Shown piece after piece: positions 45,581 to 53,937 of a DNA stretch of 64,000 nt (positions are counted from its first letter, which is position 1; the number at the start of each line of letters is the position of its first letter). Both the position numbers and the translations under genes were made by a program. The stretch lies in the NCBI RefSeq assembly GCF_000013025.1, contig NC_008358.1, forward strand, positions 1,054,001 through 1,118,000. The letters run 5' to 3'. Under the pieces are notes generated by a model. That model saw nothing but the letters and a program-made list of their open reading frames with translations, was not told the origin of the DNA and did not search any database. This stretch comes from Hyphomonas neptunium ATCC 15444 (GTDB lineage: Bacteria; Pseudomonadota; Alphaproteobacteria; Caulobacterales; Hyphomonadaceae).

Positions 45581-46846
45581 TCAGGCTACCTTCCGCGCGC
45601 CGATGACGTGCCAGGCGGCCTTGCGGCCATAGTCTTCCTGTTTGGTGTCCTTGGCCGCTTCCGGGAATACTTCGGGATCGACGACGGCGGCGACGCCGCC
45701 ATGGATCAGGGCGTCTTTGGAGAAGCCGGCTTTTTCCATCCAGGCGTCGAGATCAATCTCGTGCATTTTCGTCCAGAAGGGCTCGTTATTGTAGAACGCG
45801 TCCCAATCGCGCATCGCCTGTTCGAACAGCGGCATCTGGTCTGTATACTGCGGCTGTTCCACATGCAGCACGATGCCGCCGGGCTTCAGGAGGCGCTTCG
45901 TCTCAGCGAAGATAAGGGGCATCATCTTGTAGCTGGTTTCGTGCAGGAACATGGTCGACTGAATCCAGTCGAAGCTCTCGTCTTCAAACTGGGAAAGGTC
46001 TGACACATCGCCCTGTAGGAAGGTGATGTTGTCTGCGCCCAGCGTCTTGGCGCGGGCAAGGCCATAGCGCAGCATCGGCGCGCCGGCATCAACCGCGACA
46101 ATCTCCGCATCCGGATAAGCCTGGGCGAGGGGCACGACATTGTGGCCAAGGCCGCAGCCGATATCGAGGATGCGCTTGGGCTGGAACTCCGGGAGGTTCT
46201 GCTTCACCCATTCGGCCACAGCAACGCCGCCGCCATCATTATAGCGCCCCAGCATGCCGCCCGTGGTGGCGAAAATGCCGATGTCGTAATTGGCTGCGCC
46301 GGTCACATCGCCGGGGACGAGTTCGGTGTGATAGCTGCCCGGCATGCAGTGATGGTCGATGGCTTCGGTCGAGCGGGGCTGTTTGAAGCCGGGCTTGAGG
46401 ACGAGGCGTGCGTCGGTTTCAGTCAGCGCACGCACCTTGTCGTTGAGGTCGTCAGCCTGACGGATCGTCACCCAGCGGCCGGCCTGCTGGCGTGATTCCA
46501 TCGTGGCGCGGCGCATTGCCGACCACCATTGCCAGACCGGGTCTTGCGTCAGCGCCTTGCGAACCTCGTGACGGTCCTTGAAGCTGCGTTTTTCTTTCTT
46601 TTCGAAGGCAGGCGTCACACGCGCTTCAAAGGCCTCCCCAACGCCGGGCATGACATTGGCCGCCAGATGGCGGTTCATGTGGGCGAGGAAGTTGAAGCGG
46701 GCGACTTCATCATGATTTGTTTCAGGAAATACGCCGTGGCGCCCGACAACCCGGTAGTCCGGCGGACCGTCATAGGCGCGGGGCGCAGACGTGGCCTGAA
46801 TTGGGGCAGCGGGCGCTGCTGCGGGCGGGTGAACTGTGTCAGCCAT
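45581..46846 (-). CDS. SAM-dependent methyltransferase with long N-terminal domain
   Basis: A 421-residue protein whose C-terminal half is a class I methyltransferase: RILDIGCGLGHNVVPLAQ binds SAM, then DAGAPMLRYGLARAK, QGDVSDL and a conserved GGIVLHVEQPQY strand. The N-terminal 200 residues, including an Ala/Pro-rich leader and SFKDRHEVRKALTQDPVWQWWSAMRRATMESRQQAGRW, have no domain I recognise. It may methylate an acid or hydroxyl of the substrate. It shares the operator at 46893 with the REDY-SDR operon in the other direction. Confidence 0.82.
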   Translation of the reverse strand: MADTVHPPAAAPAAPIQATSAPRAYDGPPDYRVVGRHGVFPETNHDEVARFNFLAHMNRHLAANVMPGVGEAFEARVTPAFEKKEKRSFKDRHEVRKALTQDPVWQWWSAMRRATMESRQQAGRWVTIRQADDLNDKVRALTETDARLVLKPGFKQPRSTEAIDHHCMPGSYHTELVPGDVTGAANYDIGIFATTGGMLGRYNDGGGVAVAEWVKQNLPEFQPKRILDIGCGLGHNVVPLAQAYPDAEIVAVDAGAPMLRYGLARAKTLGADNITFLQGDVSDLSQFEDESFDWIQSTMFLHETSYKMMPLIFAETKRLLKPGGIVLHVEQPQYTDQMPLFEQAMRDWDAFYNNEPFWTKMHEIDLDAWMEKAGFSKDALIHGGVAAVVDPEVFPEAAKDTKQEDYGRKAAWHVIGARKVA

Positions 46847-46892
46847 CCTATTCCTCCTGAACTAATGGCCAATTGGCAATTGACCTGCGAGT

Positions 46893-46908
46893 AAAAGATA
46901 TATCATTT
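46893..46908. promoter_or_regulatory. Island operator, copy 8 (divergent methyltransferase / REDY-SDR operon)
   Basis: AAAAGATATATCATTT, identical to the copy at 44026, 47 bases from the methyltransferase start and 34 from the REDY-like start. Confidence 0.88.
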
Positions 46909-46941
46909 AGGCGAAATGACCAAGTAGGGGAGTTTACCCAT

Positions 46942-47256
46942 ATGAGCACCAAGATTGTCGCACTTTTCAATCTCAAACCCGGCATTTCGGTCCCGGACTA
47001 TGAAAACTGGGCCAAGACCAAGGATATTCCAACGGTCAACGGACTGAAATCGGTTGATGCATTTGAAGTGTTCCGCGCCACCGGCGTGCTCGGTTCGGAT
47101 GCAAAGCCGCCTTATGCCTATATCGAGATCATTGATGTGGCCGATATGGCGGGCTTCGGCGGCGAAGTGGGCAGCGAGGCGATGCAGAAGATCGCCGGCG
47201 AGTTCCAGGCTATGGCCGACGATCTTGTGTTCATCCTGACCGACAAGCTCGGCTGA
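46942..47256 (+). CDS. REDY-like (HapK-type) small protein
   Basis: A 104-residue protein with a dimeric alpha/beta-barrel look: KIVALFNLKPGISVPDYENWAKTKDIPTVNGLKSVDAFEVF. This pattern resembles the REDY-like/HapK family, whose role is not settled; members sit in secondary-metabolite and degradation clusters. The start at 46942 has AGGGGAG 10 bases upstream. The SDR gene follows 10 bases after the stop. Confidence 0.7.
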   Translation: MSTKIVALFNLKPGISVPDYENWAKTKDIPTVNGLKSVDAFEVFRATGVLGSDAKPPYAYIEIIDVADMAGFGGEVGSEAMQKIAGEFQAMADDLVFILTDKLG

Positions 47257-47266
47257 GGGCAGGCGG

Positions 47267-48103
47267 ATGGGAACGCTTTCGGGTAAAACCGCTGTCATCA
47301 CCGGCTCTGGCCGCCGCAAGGGGCTGGGCGAGGCAATTGCCCGCAAGCTGGCCAGCGAAGGGGCGAATATTGTTCTCTCTGATGTTGGCAAGCCGCGCGA
47401 CGCGGCGACCGGCGAGGGCCATATCGGCACCACAGACGAGATGGAATCCATCGCAGAGGAGCTTCGCGGCCTCGGCGTGAACGTCTCCACCTGCGTCTGC
47501 GATGTGCGCAGCCTGGAAGAGGTGCGGGCGCTGGCAAAGCATGCTTCTGAAACGCACGGATCGCTCGACATCTGGGTGAACAATGCGGGCATCGGCTACA
47601 TCATGAAGCCGCTGCTGGAAGTTTCCGAAGCCGACTGGCGGGCCGTGATCGACGTGAACCTCACCGGGGCGTTCTTCGGCCTCAAGGCGGCGGCCGAAGC
47701 GATGATCGGGCAGGGTAAGGGCGGACGGATTGTCAACATCGCCAGCCAGGCGGCCAAATCCGGCTTCCCCCATGCGCAGGCTTACACCTCGTCCAAGCAT
47801 GGCCTTGTCGGCCTGGTACGGTCGGCGGCGATTGAGCTTGGTCCGCACGGTATCACGGTCAACAATGTCTGCCCCAACCATGTCACGACAGGCCTTGGCG
47901 CGTGGCAGAACGAGTATTTCTCGAAGGTTACGGGCGCTGCTTCTGTGGACGAGTACATGACCAACATGAAAAACCGCATCCCGATGCGCCGCCCCGGCCT
48001 GCCGGAAGACACCGCCAATGCGGTTGCCTGGCTGTGTACGGATCAGGCGGCCTATATCACCGCTGAAAGCATGAATGTTTCCGGAGGGGAGGAGCCCCAT
48101 TGA
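47267..48103 (+). CDS. Short-chain dehydrogenase/reductase
   Basis: A 278-residue SDR with the cofactor loop TGSGRRKGLG, NNAG at about residue 107, and the catalytic Tyr-x3-Lys in AYTSSKHG, with serine in NIASQAAKSG. It oxidises or reduces a secondary alcohol or ketone using NAD(P). The chain ends in the usual VSGGEEPH. It is followed by the deacetylase-fold gene with a four-base overlap. Confidence 0.93.
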   Translation: MGTLSGKTAVITGSGRRKGLGEAIARKLASEGANIVLSDVGKPRDAATGEGHIGTTDEMESIAEELRGLGVNVSTCVCDVRSLEEVRALAKHASETHGSLDIWVNNAGIGYIMKPLLEVSEADWRAVIDVNLTGAFFGLKAAAEAMIGQGKGGRIVNIASQAAKSGFPHAQAYTSSKHGLVGLVRSAAIELGPHGITVNNVCPNHVTTGLGAWQNEYFSKVTGAASVDEYMTNMKNRIPMRRPGLPEDTANAVAWLCTDQAAYITAESMNVSGGEEPH

Positions 48104-49008
48104 CCCAGTTGCCTAAAGACCCTGCGCCAGAAGGCTTCACCTGGCCGGGCGGCAAAAAGCTCGCCCTGTCGGTCGTCGTCAATGTCGAGGAAGGCGCCGA
48201 GCGCCGTATCGATGAAGGCGACAAGCGGCCTGAGCCTGTCGATGAGCTGGGCGCGGTGCCGGGCAAACCGATTCGCGTGCATGGCAACGAGACCAATTAT
48301 CAGTATGGCATCAATCGCGGCGCGCCGCGTGTGATCCAGATTCTCGACAAGGCTGGCATCAATGCGACCTGGACAGTCTGCGGCCTGGCGCTGGAAAAAG
48401 CGCCTTGGCTGGCCAAAGCCATCATGGAGCGGGGTGATGAACCCTGTAATCACGGCTATAAATGGGCGTTTACCGCTTTCATGGATGAGGATGCCGAGCG
48501 CGACTTCATTGCCAAGGGCACAGACAGCATTGAGAAGACCTGTGGCCGCAAGCCCGCCGGCTGGCTCTCGCGCTATCTGCATACGGACATCACGCGGCGC
48601 CTGATTCTCGAGCAGGGGTATTCCTACCATATGGACGATTATTCGGACGATTTTCCCTATTGGGCAAAAGTCCCGATGGCGGATGGTTCCGAAAAACCGA
48701 TGGTGGTTCTGCCCTATGCCATCGATTCCAATGACATGAAGTTCTGGCTCTCGCCGAGCTTCACGCCCGATATGTGGCTCGACTATGCCCGCCGCTCGTT
48801 TGACTGGCTGTATGAAGAAAGCCAGCGCGAAGGGGCGCGGATGATGAGCCTCGGCCTGCACCTGCGGATCATTGGCCGCCCTGGCCGGATCAAGGCATTT
48901 GCCGACTTTCTGGAGCATGTGAAGGGGCATCCGGATGTCTGGGTTGCAACGCGGGAGCAGATTGCCGCGCATTTCTCAAAGGAAGTCTCTGCCAGTACAG
49001 CGCGATAG
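48100..49008 (+). CDS. Polysaccharide-deacetylase-fold protein, PuuE-like
   Basis: A 302-residue member of the NodB-like deacetylase superfamily in the PuuE/allantoinase-like branch: VNVEEGAERR replaces the TFDDG motif, CNHGYKWAF carries a histidine of the metal site, and AGWLSRYLH is the next block. Members of this branch hydrolyse amide bonds of small molecules. The start is TTG at 48100, overlapping the SDR stop, supported by GGAGGAG 8 bases upstream. Chemistry in the island may be hydrolysis of an amide or acyl group. Confidence 0.85.
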   Translation: MTQLPKDPAPEGFTWPGGKKLALSVVVNVEEGAERRIDEGDKRPEPVDELGAVPGKPIRVHGNETNYQYGINRGAPRVIQILDKAGINATWTVCGLALEKAPWLAKAIMERGDEPCNHGYKWAFTAFMDEDAERDFIAKGTDSIEKTCGRKPAGWLSRYLHTDITRRLILEQGYSYHMDDYSDDFPYWAKVPMADGSEKPMVVLPYAIDSNDMKFWLSPSFTPDMWLDYARRSFDWLYEESQREGARMMSLGLHLRIIGRPGRIKAFADFLEHVKGHPDVWVATREQIAAHFSKEVSASTAR

Positions 49009-49030
49009 AAGAACAATAGGGAGGGCGGAC

Positions 49031-49642
49031 ATGAAGACGGTATCGTTGGGGGTGAGTCTGGTCGCCCTGATCTGCGCGGGATGCGCGACGCCTGCTGCGC
49101 CATCGGCGCCGCAGGCACCTGCATTGCTGGGGGCGGAAAATCCGTATCCGCTGCATCCGATCAACCTGCGCCGGACCACTCTGATCGTCCGTGATCTGGA
49201 AAAGTCCCTGCTTCTCTATCGCGACGCGCTTGGCTTCGATGTGGTCTATGATCAGGAGCTGACCTCGCCGGGGCTGGATACGCGCTATGGCGCGGACGGC
49301 AAGAACCGCTCCCGGCTTGTGCTGACGCAAACCAATAGCGGGGTCATGGGCATGCTCGGCCTCTGGCAGTTTCTTGATCCAACCGAAAAAGATACCGCCC
49401 CGCCCGATGAGGCAGACTTCACGCCAGGTGAAATCGTTCTCCTGTTCAACACAACGGATCTGGAAAGCCGTTTCGTTGCGGCCGCTTCTGTGCCCGGCGT
49501 GCAGGTGATCGGCGCGCCGGCGGAGCGGCGCTATCCCTCACCGGCTGGCGACATCATTGTGATGGTCTCGATGCTGGTCGACCCTGACGGGCATACGATC
49601 GAGCTCAACCAGATCATCTCCGATCCCCGCGCTTCAGAATAG
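49031..49642 (+). CDS. Lipoprotein with VOC (glyoxalase-like) domain
   Basis: A 203-residue exported lipoprotein: signal peptide with lipobox ICAGC, a Pro/Ala-rich linker, then a VOC domain from about residue 45 (RRTTLIVRDLEKSLLLYRDALGFDVVYDQEL to VDPDGHTIELNQI). VOC proteins are usually cytosolic, so a lipid-anchored one is unusual. The start at 49031 has GGGAGGG upstream. It ends the REDY-SDR-deacetylase operon. Confidence 0.85.
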   Translation: MKTVSLGVSLVALICAGCATPAAPSAPQAPALLGAENPYPLHPINLRRTTLIVRDLEKSLLLYRDALGFDVVYDQELTSPGLDTRYGADGKNRSRLVLTQTNSGVMGMLGLWQFLDPTEKDTAPPDEADFTPGEIVLLFNTTDLESRFVAAASVPGVQVIGAPAERRYPSPAGDIIVMVSMLVDPDGHTIELNQIISDPRASE

Positions 49643-49696
49643 CGCAGCGGCGTAATTTCCCTGGCCGTAGTCATTGACAGCGGCTTGGTCTGGTTT

Positions 49697-49714
49697 ACTT
49701 TGTCCGGACAAAGT
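49697..49714 (+). promoter_or_regulatory. Second-type operator, palindrome ACTTTGTCCGGACAAAGT
   Basis: A perfect 18-base palindrome centred on TTGTCCGGACAA, 17 bases upstream of the CitE-like start. It differs from the GATATATC elements. The TGTCCGGACA core recurs at the start codon of the first PrpD gene (54826). Confidence 0.75.
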
Positions 49715-49730
49715 TAGTGCGGATTGTCTT

Positions 49731-50555
49731 ATGCCTTCAACCTATCGCTCATTCCTGTTTGTTCCCGGCGCCCGGCAGGACCGGTTTGCCAAGGCGCTGG
49801 CTGCTGGGGCCGACGCTGCCATTATCGACCTTGAGGATGCCGTGCTGCCGTCTGAAAAGGACAAGGCCCGCGCCGATGTTCTGGGCTGGATAGATGCCTG
49901 GAGCGGCAAGGGGCTGGCCGTGCGGATCAACTCGCCCCGCAGCGCGCATGGATGCGCCGATATTGCCGCGTTCGCGGCCTCGGGCGCGCTGGCGAAGCTT
50001 GATTTTATCATGGTGCCCAAGGCGGAAACGGCGGTGGATCTTGAAATCGTCGCCGAAGCGCTTGGCGCGGATATTCCGCTGATCGCCGTTATGGAAAGCG
50101 GCCGGTCGCTCGCAAATGTACAGTCCGTGGCCGCCAGGGCGACGGGCGGCATGCTGTTCGGCGGGGCAGACTTCTCCGCAAGCCTGGGCGCAGACCTTGC
50201 CAATTGGGACGCGATGCTGACTGCGCGCGGATTGGTTGTGGCAGCCTGCGGCGCAGCCGGCGTGCCTGCCTATGACGTGCCATTCCTGGATGTGAAAGAT
50301 CCCGCCGGCCTTGCCGAGACGACGCACAAGGCGCGCCTGATGGGCTTCTCCGGGCGTGCGTGCATCCACCCCGACCAGGTTTCGGTCGTCAACGCGGCCT
50401 TCACGCCAAGTGAGGCCGACATCGCTGAAGCGCAGGCAATTATTGATGCGCTGAACAATGCTTCGGGCGGCGCAGTGCTGCACAAGGGCAAACTCGTTGA
50501 CCGCCCCGTCATTCTCGCGGCTGAGCGCGTGCTCGCCAAAGCCAAATCAGTCTAA
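49731..50555 (+). CDS. CitE-like HpcH/HpaI family acyl-CoA lyase
   Basis: A 274-residue TIM-barrel lyase of the citrate lyase beta/malyl-CoA lyase type. Blocks FVPGARQDRFAKALAAGADAAIIDLEDAV, the metal-binding glutamate in AVMESG and aspartate in FGGADFSASLG are conserved. It should cleave a 3-hydroxy-acyl-CoA such as malyl- or citramalyl-CoA into a keto acid and acetyl- or propionyl-CoA. The start at 49731 gives the standard N-terminus. It heads the block CitE-MaoC-acyl-CoA dehydrogenase-CaiB. Confidence 0.9.
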   Translation: MPSTYRSFLFVPGARQDRFAKALAAGADAAIIDLEDAVLPSEKDKARADVLGWIDAWSGKGLAVRINSPRSAHGCADIAAFAASGALAKLDFIMVPKAETAVDLEIVAEALGADIPLIAVMESGRSLANVQSVAARATGGMLFGGADFSASLGADLANWDAMLTARGLVVAACGAAGVPAYDVPFLDVKDPAGLAETTHKARLMGFSGRACIHPDQVSVVNAAFTPSEADIAEAQAIIDALNNASGGAVLHKGKLVDRPVILAAERVLAKAKSV

Positions 50556-50571
50556 GGAAGAAACAGACATC

Positions 50572-51093
50572 ATGGTACAGAACTGGAAACAGGTTGGCCC
50601 GAACCGCTATCGCGAAACCTTCGGCCGCTATTTCGAAGACTTCGAAACCGGCGACATTTACGAGCATCGCCCCGGCAAGACGGTCACCGAGTATGACAAC
50701 CACCTGTTTACGCTGCTGACGCTGAACACCCATCCGATGCACTTCGATGCGGAGTTTGCCAAGGCCTCCGAGTTCAAGCGCAATCTGGTTGTCAGCCCCT
50801 ATACCCTCGCGCTGCTGATCGGCATGAGCGTCACCGATACCAGCCAGAAGGCCATCGCCAATCTCGGCATGGACGAGGTGAAGTTCACCGCGCCGGTCTT
50901 TGCGGGCGACACGATCTATGGCGAGAGCGAAGTGCTGGGCAAACGCGAGAGCCAGAGCCGCCCCGGCCAGGGCATCGTGACCATCGTGACCCGTGGCTAC
51001 AATCAGGACGGCACGATGATCTGTACCTTCAAGCGCAACATGCTCATCCCCTCACGCGGCAACGCGGTTGAGGACAAGGTCGGCAATTACTGA
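50572..51093 (+). CDS. MaoC-family (R)-specific hydratase, mesaconyl/itaconyl-CoA hydratase type
   Basis: A 173-residue hotdog-fold hydratase: GRYFEDFETGDIYEHRPGKTVTEYDNHLF and NTHPMHFDAEFA, with the catalytic Asn/His region, then APVFAGDTIYGESEVL. It is closely reminiscent of MaoC enzymes that hydrate mesaconyl- or itaconyl-type CoA esters and that pair with CitE-like lyases. Its place directly after CitE and before the acyl-CoA dehydrogenase fits. Start at 50572, GGAAG upstream. Confidence 0.88.
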   Translation: MVQNWKQVGPNRYRETFGRYFEDFETGDIYEHRPGKTVTEYDNHLFTLLTLNTHPMHFDAEFAKASEFKRNLVVSPYTLALLIGMSVTDTSQKAIANLGMDEVKFTAPVFAGDTIYGESEVLGKRESQSRPGQGIVTIVTRGYNQDGTMICTFKRNMLIPSRGNAVEDKVGNY

Positions 51094-51128
51094 ATTCAGG
51101 CGACCCCATCAGGTCAGGAGAGCCCAAC

Positions 51129-52319
51129 ATGGCTGACACGACATATCTCAGTGAAGAAGACGAACGCCAGATCCTCGATTCGATCCAGAAATGGCTCGAA
51201 AAGAAGGTCGCCCCGGTGGCGATGCAGCTGGAACATGACAATGAATGGCCCGCTGATCTTGTCGCCGACATGACCGAGCTCGGCCTGTTCGGCGCGCTGA
51301 TCCATCCAGACTATGGCGGGCTTGGCCTGTCTGCGTCGACCTATACGAAGATCGTTACGATGATCTCGGAAGAGTGGATGAGCCTTTCGGGCATTTTCAA
51401 TTCTCACCTGATGATGTCCATCGTTGTGCAGAAGTTTGGCACCGACAAGCAGAAGGAATACTGGCTTCCGAAGTTTGCCGCGGGCGAGCTGCGCGGCGCG
51501 CTGGGCCTGACGGAGCCGGACGCTGGCACCGACCTTCAGAGCATCCGCACGGTGGCCAAACGCAAGGGCGACAAATACGTCGTCAACGGAACAAAGACGT
51601 GGATTTCCAACGCCATTGAAGGCCACTGCGTGGCGCTTCTGGTCAAGACAGACCCCGACGCCCAGCCGCGTTACAAGGGCATGTCGATGCTCATTGTGCC
51701 GAAGATCAACCCGGAAACGCGCGCGCCTTTGCCGGGCGTCAAGAATGGCCGCAAGCTGGAAAAGCTCGGCTATAAGGGCATCGATTCGGGCGAATTCATA
51801 TTTGAAGATTATGAGTGCGACGCCGAGCTGTCTCTGGTGGGCGGCAAGGAGGGCGAGGGCTTCTTCATGGCAACCGGCGGGCTCGAGATTGGCCGGATCA
51901 ATGTGGCGGCTCGCTCTGTCGGGATTGCGCGGCGCGCGCTGCGCGAAAGCGTGCAGTATTCCCAGCTTCGCAAGACCATGGGAAAGCCGATCTGTGAGCA
52001 CCAGGCGATCCAGTTGAAGCTCGGTGAAATGGCGGCCAAGACGCGCGCCTCCGAACTGCTCGTTCAGGACGCCGCCGCAGCGTATGATCGCGGCGACCGC
52101 GTCGATATGGAGGCGGGCATGGCGAAGTATTTTGCTTCGGAAACGGCTGTTGAAGTGGCCACCGAGGCGATGCGTATCCACGGCGGATATGGATATTCGA
52201 AAGAGTACGTCATCGAGCGGCTTTACCGCGACGCGCCGCTGATGTGCATCGGCGAGGGCACGAACGAGATGCAGCGTATCATCATTGCCAAGCAGCTCGT
52301 GAAGCGTAATCCGGCCTGA
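51129..52319 (+). CDS. Acyl-CoA dehydrogenase
   Basis: A 396-residue FAD flavoprotein with the standard ALGLTEPDAGTDLQSIRT flavin-binding stretch, the GGYGYSKEYVIERLYRDA signature and catalytic-base glutamate in IGEGTNE. It introduces the alpha,beta double bond of a CoA ester that the neighbouring MaoC could hydrate. It is 35 bases after the MaoC gene with AGGAG upstream of the start. The most likely substrates are short branched or dicarboxylic acyl-CoAs, judged only by neighbours. Confidence 0.93.
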   Translation: MADTTYLSEEDERQILDSIQKWLEKKVAPVAMQLEHDNEWPADLVADMTELGLFGALIHPDYGGLGLSASTYTKIVTMISEEWMSLSGIFNSHLMMSIVVQKFGTDKQKEYWLPKFAAGELRGALGLTEPDAGTDLQSIRTVAKRKGDKYVVNGTKTWISNAIEGHCVALLVKTDPDAQPRYKGMSMLIVPKINPETRAPLPGVKNGRKLEKLGYKGIDSGEFIFEDYECDAELSLVGGKEGEGFFMATGGLEIGRINVAARSVGIARRALRESVQYSQLRKTMGKPICEHQAIQLKLGEMAAKTRASELLVQDAAAAYDRGDRVDMEAGMAKYFASETAVEVATEAMRIHGGYGYSKEYVIERLYRDAPLMCIGEGTNEMQRIIIAKQLVKRNPA

Positions 52320-52350
52320 TCAGCCCACAAAAATTAAAGGTATTCCGCAT

Positions 52351-53499
52351 ATGAAGCGACTGCTCGAAGGCATCCGTATTCTCTCCGTCGAACAGTACGG
52401 GGCAGGTCCTTATGGCACCCAGCTGCTTGCTGATCTCGGCGCGGAGGTGATCAAGGTCGAAGATGGTCAGCGGGGCGGCGACGTTTCCCGTACAGTCGGT
52501 CCTTATCTTCTGGGAGAGGGCGATTCCGACTTCTTTCAGACCTTCTCCAAGGGCAAGAAGTCCATCGACATCGACCTGAAGAGTCAGGAAGGTCGCGCCC
52601 TTTTCGATGATCTCGTGAAGTCTTCCGATGCGGTGGTAAACAATCTGCGCGGCGATCAACCGGCAAAGCTGGGTCTTGATTATTCCAGACTGCATTCGAT
52701 CAACCCGAAGATCGTTTGCGCGCATCTTTCTGCCTACGGACGGGATAATTCCCGCGCCGGCTGGCCAGGCTATGATTATCTGATGCAGGCCGAGGCCGGC
52801 TTCATGCTGGCCACGGGCGAGCCGGAAGGGCCGCCTGTCCGCTGCGGGCTTTCGATCATCGACTTCCATACCGGCAGCCAGCTGGCCACCGCAATTCTGG
52901 CGGGTATCCTCAGCGCGCAGCGCTCCGGCGAGGGCTGTGATGTGGACGTGACACTGTTTGACACGGCCCTGCATCAGCTGTCCTATCCGGCGACCTGGTA
53001 TCTCAATCGCGGGCATGCCACTGAGCGCCTTCCGCGGGGAGCGCACCCTTCGATTGCGCCGAGCCAGCTGGTGAAAACCAAGGATGGCTGGGGCCTGCTC
53101 ATGTGCCAGACGCCGAAATTCTGGGATCTTTTCTGCGAACTTGCCGAGGGGCAGCATCTCAAAGCCGACCCGCGCTTTGCCACCAATCCGGCGCGCCACA
53201 CCAATCTGGCTGAATTGACGGAGGTGGTCGACGCGCTTCTCAGCAAACGGACGAGCCAGGAGTGGATCGAACACTTTGCCGGGCAGGTGCCGTTTGCGCC
53301 CGTTCTTGATATTCCGCGCGCGCTCGACAATCCGTATCTGGACGAAACCCAGATGATTGAAATTGTCGCGCACCCTTCAAAGCCTGAGGGGCTCCGGACA
53401 CTGGCTTCGCCCTTCCGCGTCAATGGGCAGCGGCCTGTTACTTCGCGTGCGCCCGATCTTGGCGAGCACACGGCCGAATTCACAAAGGAACCTCGCTGA
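52351..53499 (+). CDS. CaiB/BaiF family (class III) CoA-transferase
   Basis: A 382-residue class III CoA-transferase: LLEGIRILSVEQYGAGPYGTQLLADLGAEVIKVED at the start and PGYDYLMQAEAGFMLATGEPEG carrying the likely catalytic aspartate. It should put CoA on the acid that the neighbouring dehydrogenase, hydratase and lyase then process, probably with succinyl-CoA as donor. The stop overlaps the start of the small lipocalin-like gene by one base. Confidence 0.92.
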   Translation: MKRLLEGIRILSVEQYGAGPYGTQLLADLGAEVIKVEDGQRGGDVSRTVGPYLLGEGDSDFFQTFSKGKKSIDIDLKSQEGRALFDDLVKSSDAVVNNLRGDQPAKLGLDYSRLHSINPKIVCAHLSAYGRDNSRAGWPGYDYLMQAEAGFMLATGEPEGPPVRCGLSIIDFHTGSQLATAILAGILSAQRSGEGCDVDVTLFDTALHQLSYPATWYLNRGHATERLPRGAHPSIAPSQLVKTKDGWGLLMCQTPKFWDLFCELAEGQHLKADPRFATNPARHTNLAELTEVVDALLSKRTSQEWIEHFAGQVPFAPVLDIPRALDNPYLDETQMIEIVAHPSKPEGLRTLASPFRVNGQRPVTSRAPDLGEHTAEFTKEPR

Positions 53500-53933
53500 T
53501 GTCACGATTTCCCGCCCACAAGGCGCATGAAGGTGTCTGGGAAGGCAACTACCGCCACCTCGCAGTGGACGGGCAGGAGGAGGGCCGTTTCCGCTCGCGT
53601 GTCACGTGCGAGTTTCCGGAGACGGACGGCGTCGTATACCGGCAGACCACCGAGCTCTGGACGCCGGAAGACGTCTACAGCAAGGCGAGTTTCGAAGGGC
53701 TCGACCGGGGCGACCACCTTTATTATGACGCGCCAAATTTTCATGGCCGCAGCTGGGAAACGCAGGGTGCTCACCTGATGCTGAACCTTATCCGCAAGGA
53801 CGAGCCCGGCGCCTATTTCGTCGAACTCATCATCATGGGCGAAGGCGGCAAGCACCGCGCGCGCACCTGGCACTGGTTCAAGGATGGCCAGATCTATCGC
53901 CGCACGCTGTGCGAAGAAACACGGGTGGCCTGA
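53499..53933 (+). CDS. Lipocalin-like (DUF3598-type) protein, paralogue of the 36334 gene
   Basis: A 144-residue soluble protein sharing HEGVWEGNYR, CEFPETDG...YRQT and RARTWHWFKDGQIYRRTL, in the same order, with the gene at 36334. It lacks a signal peptide. The repeat of a small ligand-binding-like protein in two operons of one island suggests that it handles a pathway intermediate. It ends the CitE operon, four bases from the convergent GntR gene. Confidence 0.65.
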   Translation: MSRFPAHKAHEGVWEGNYRHLAVDGQEEGRFRSRVTCEFPETDGVVYRQTTELWTPEDVYSKASFEGLDRGDHLYYDAPNFHGRSWETQGAHLMLNLIRKDEPGAYFVELIIMGEGGKHRARTWHWFKDGQIYRRTLCEETRVA

Positions 53934-53937
53934 CGGC

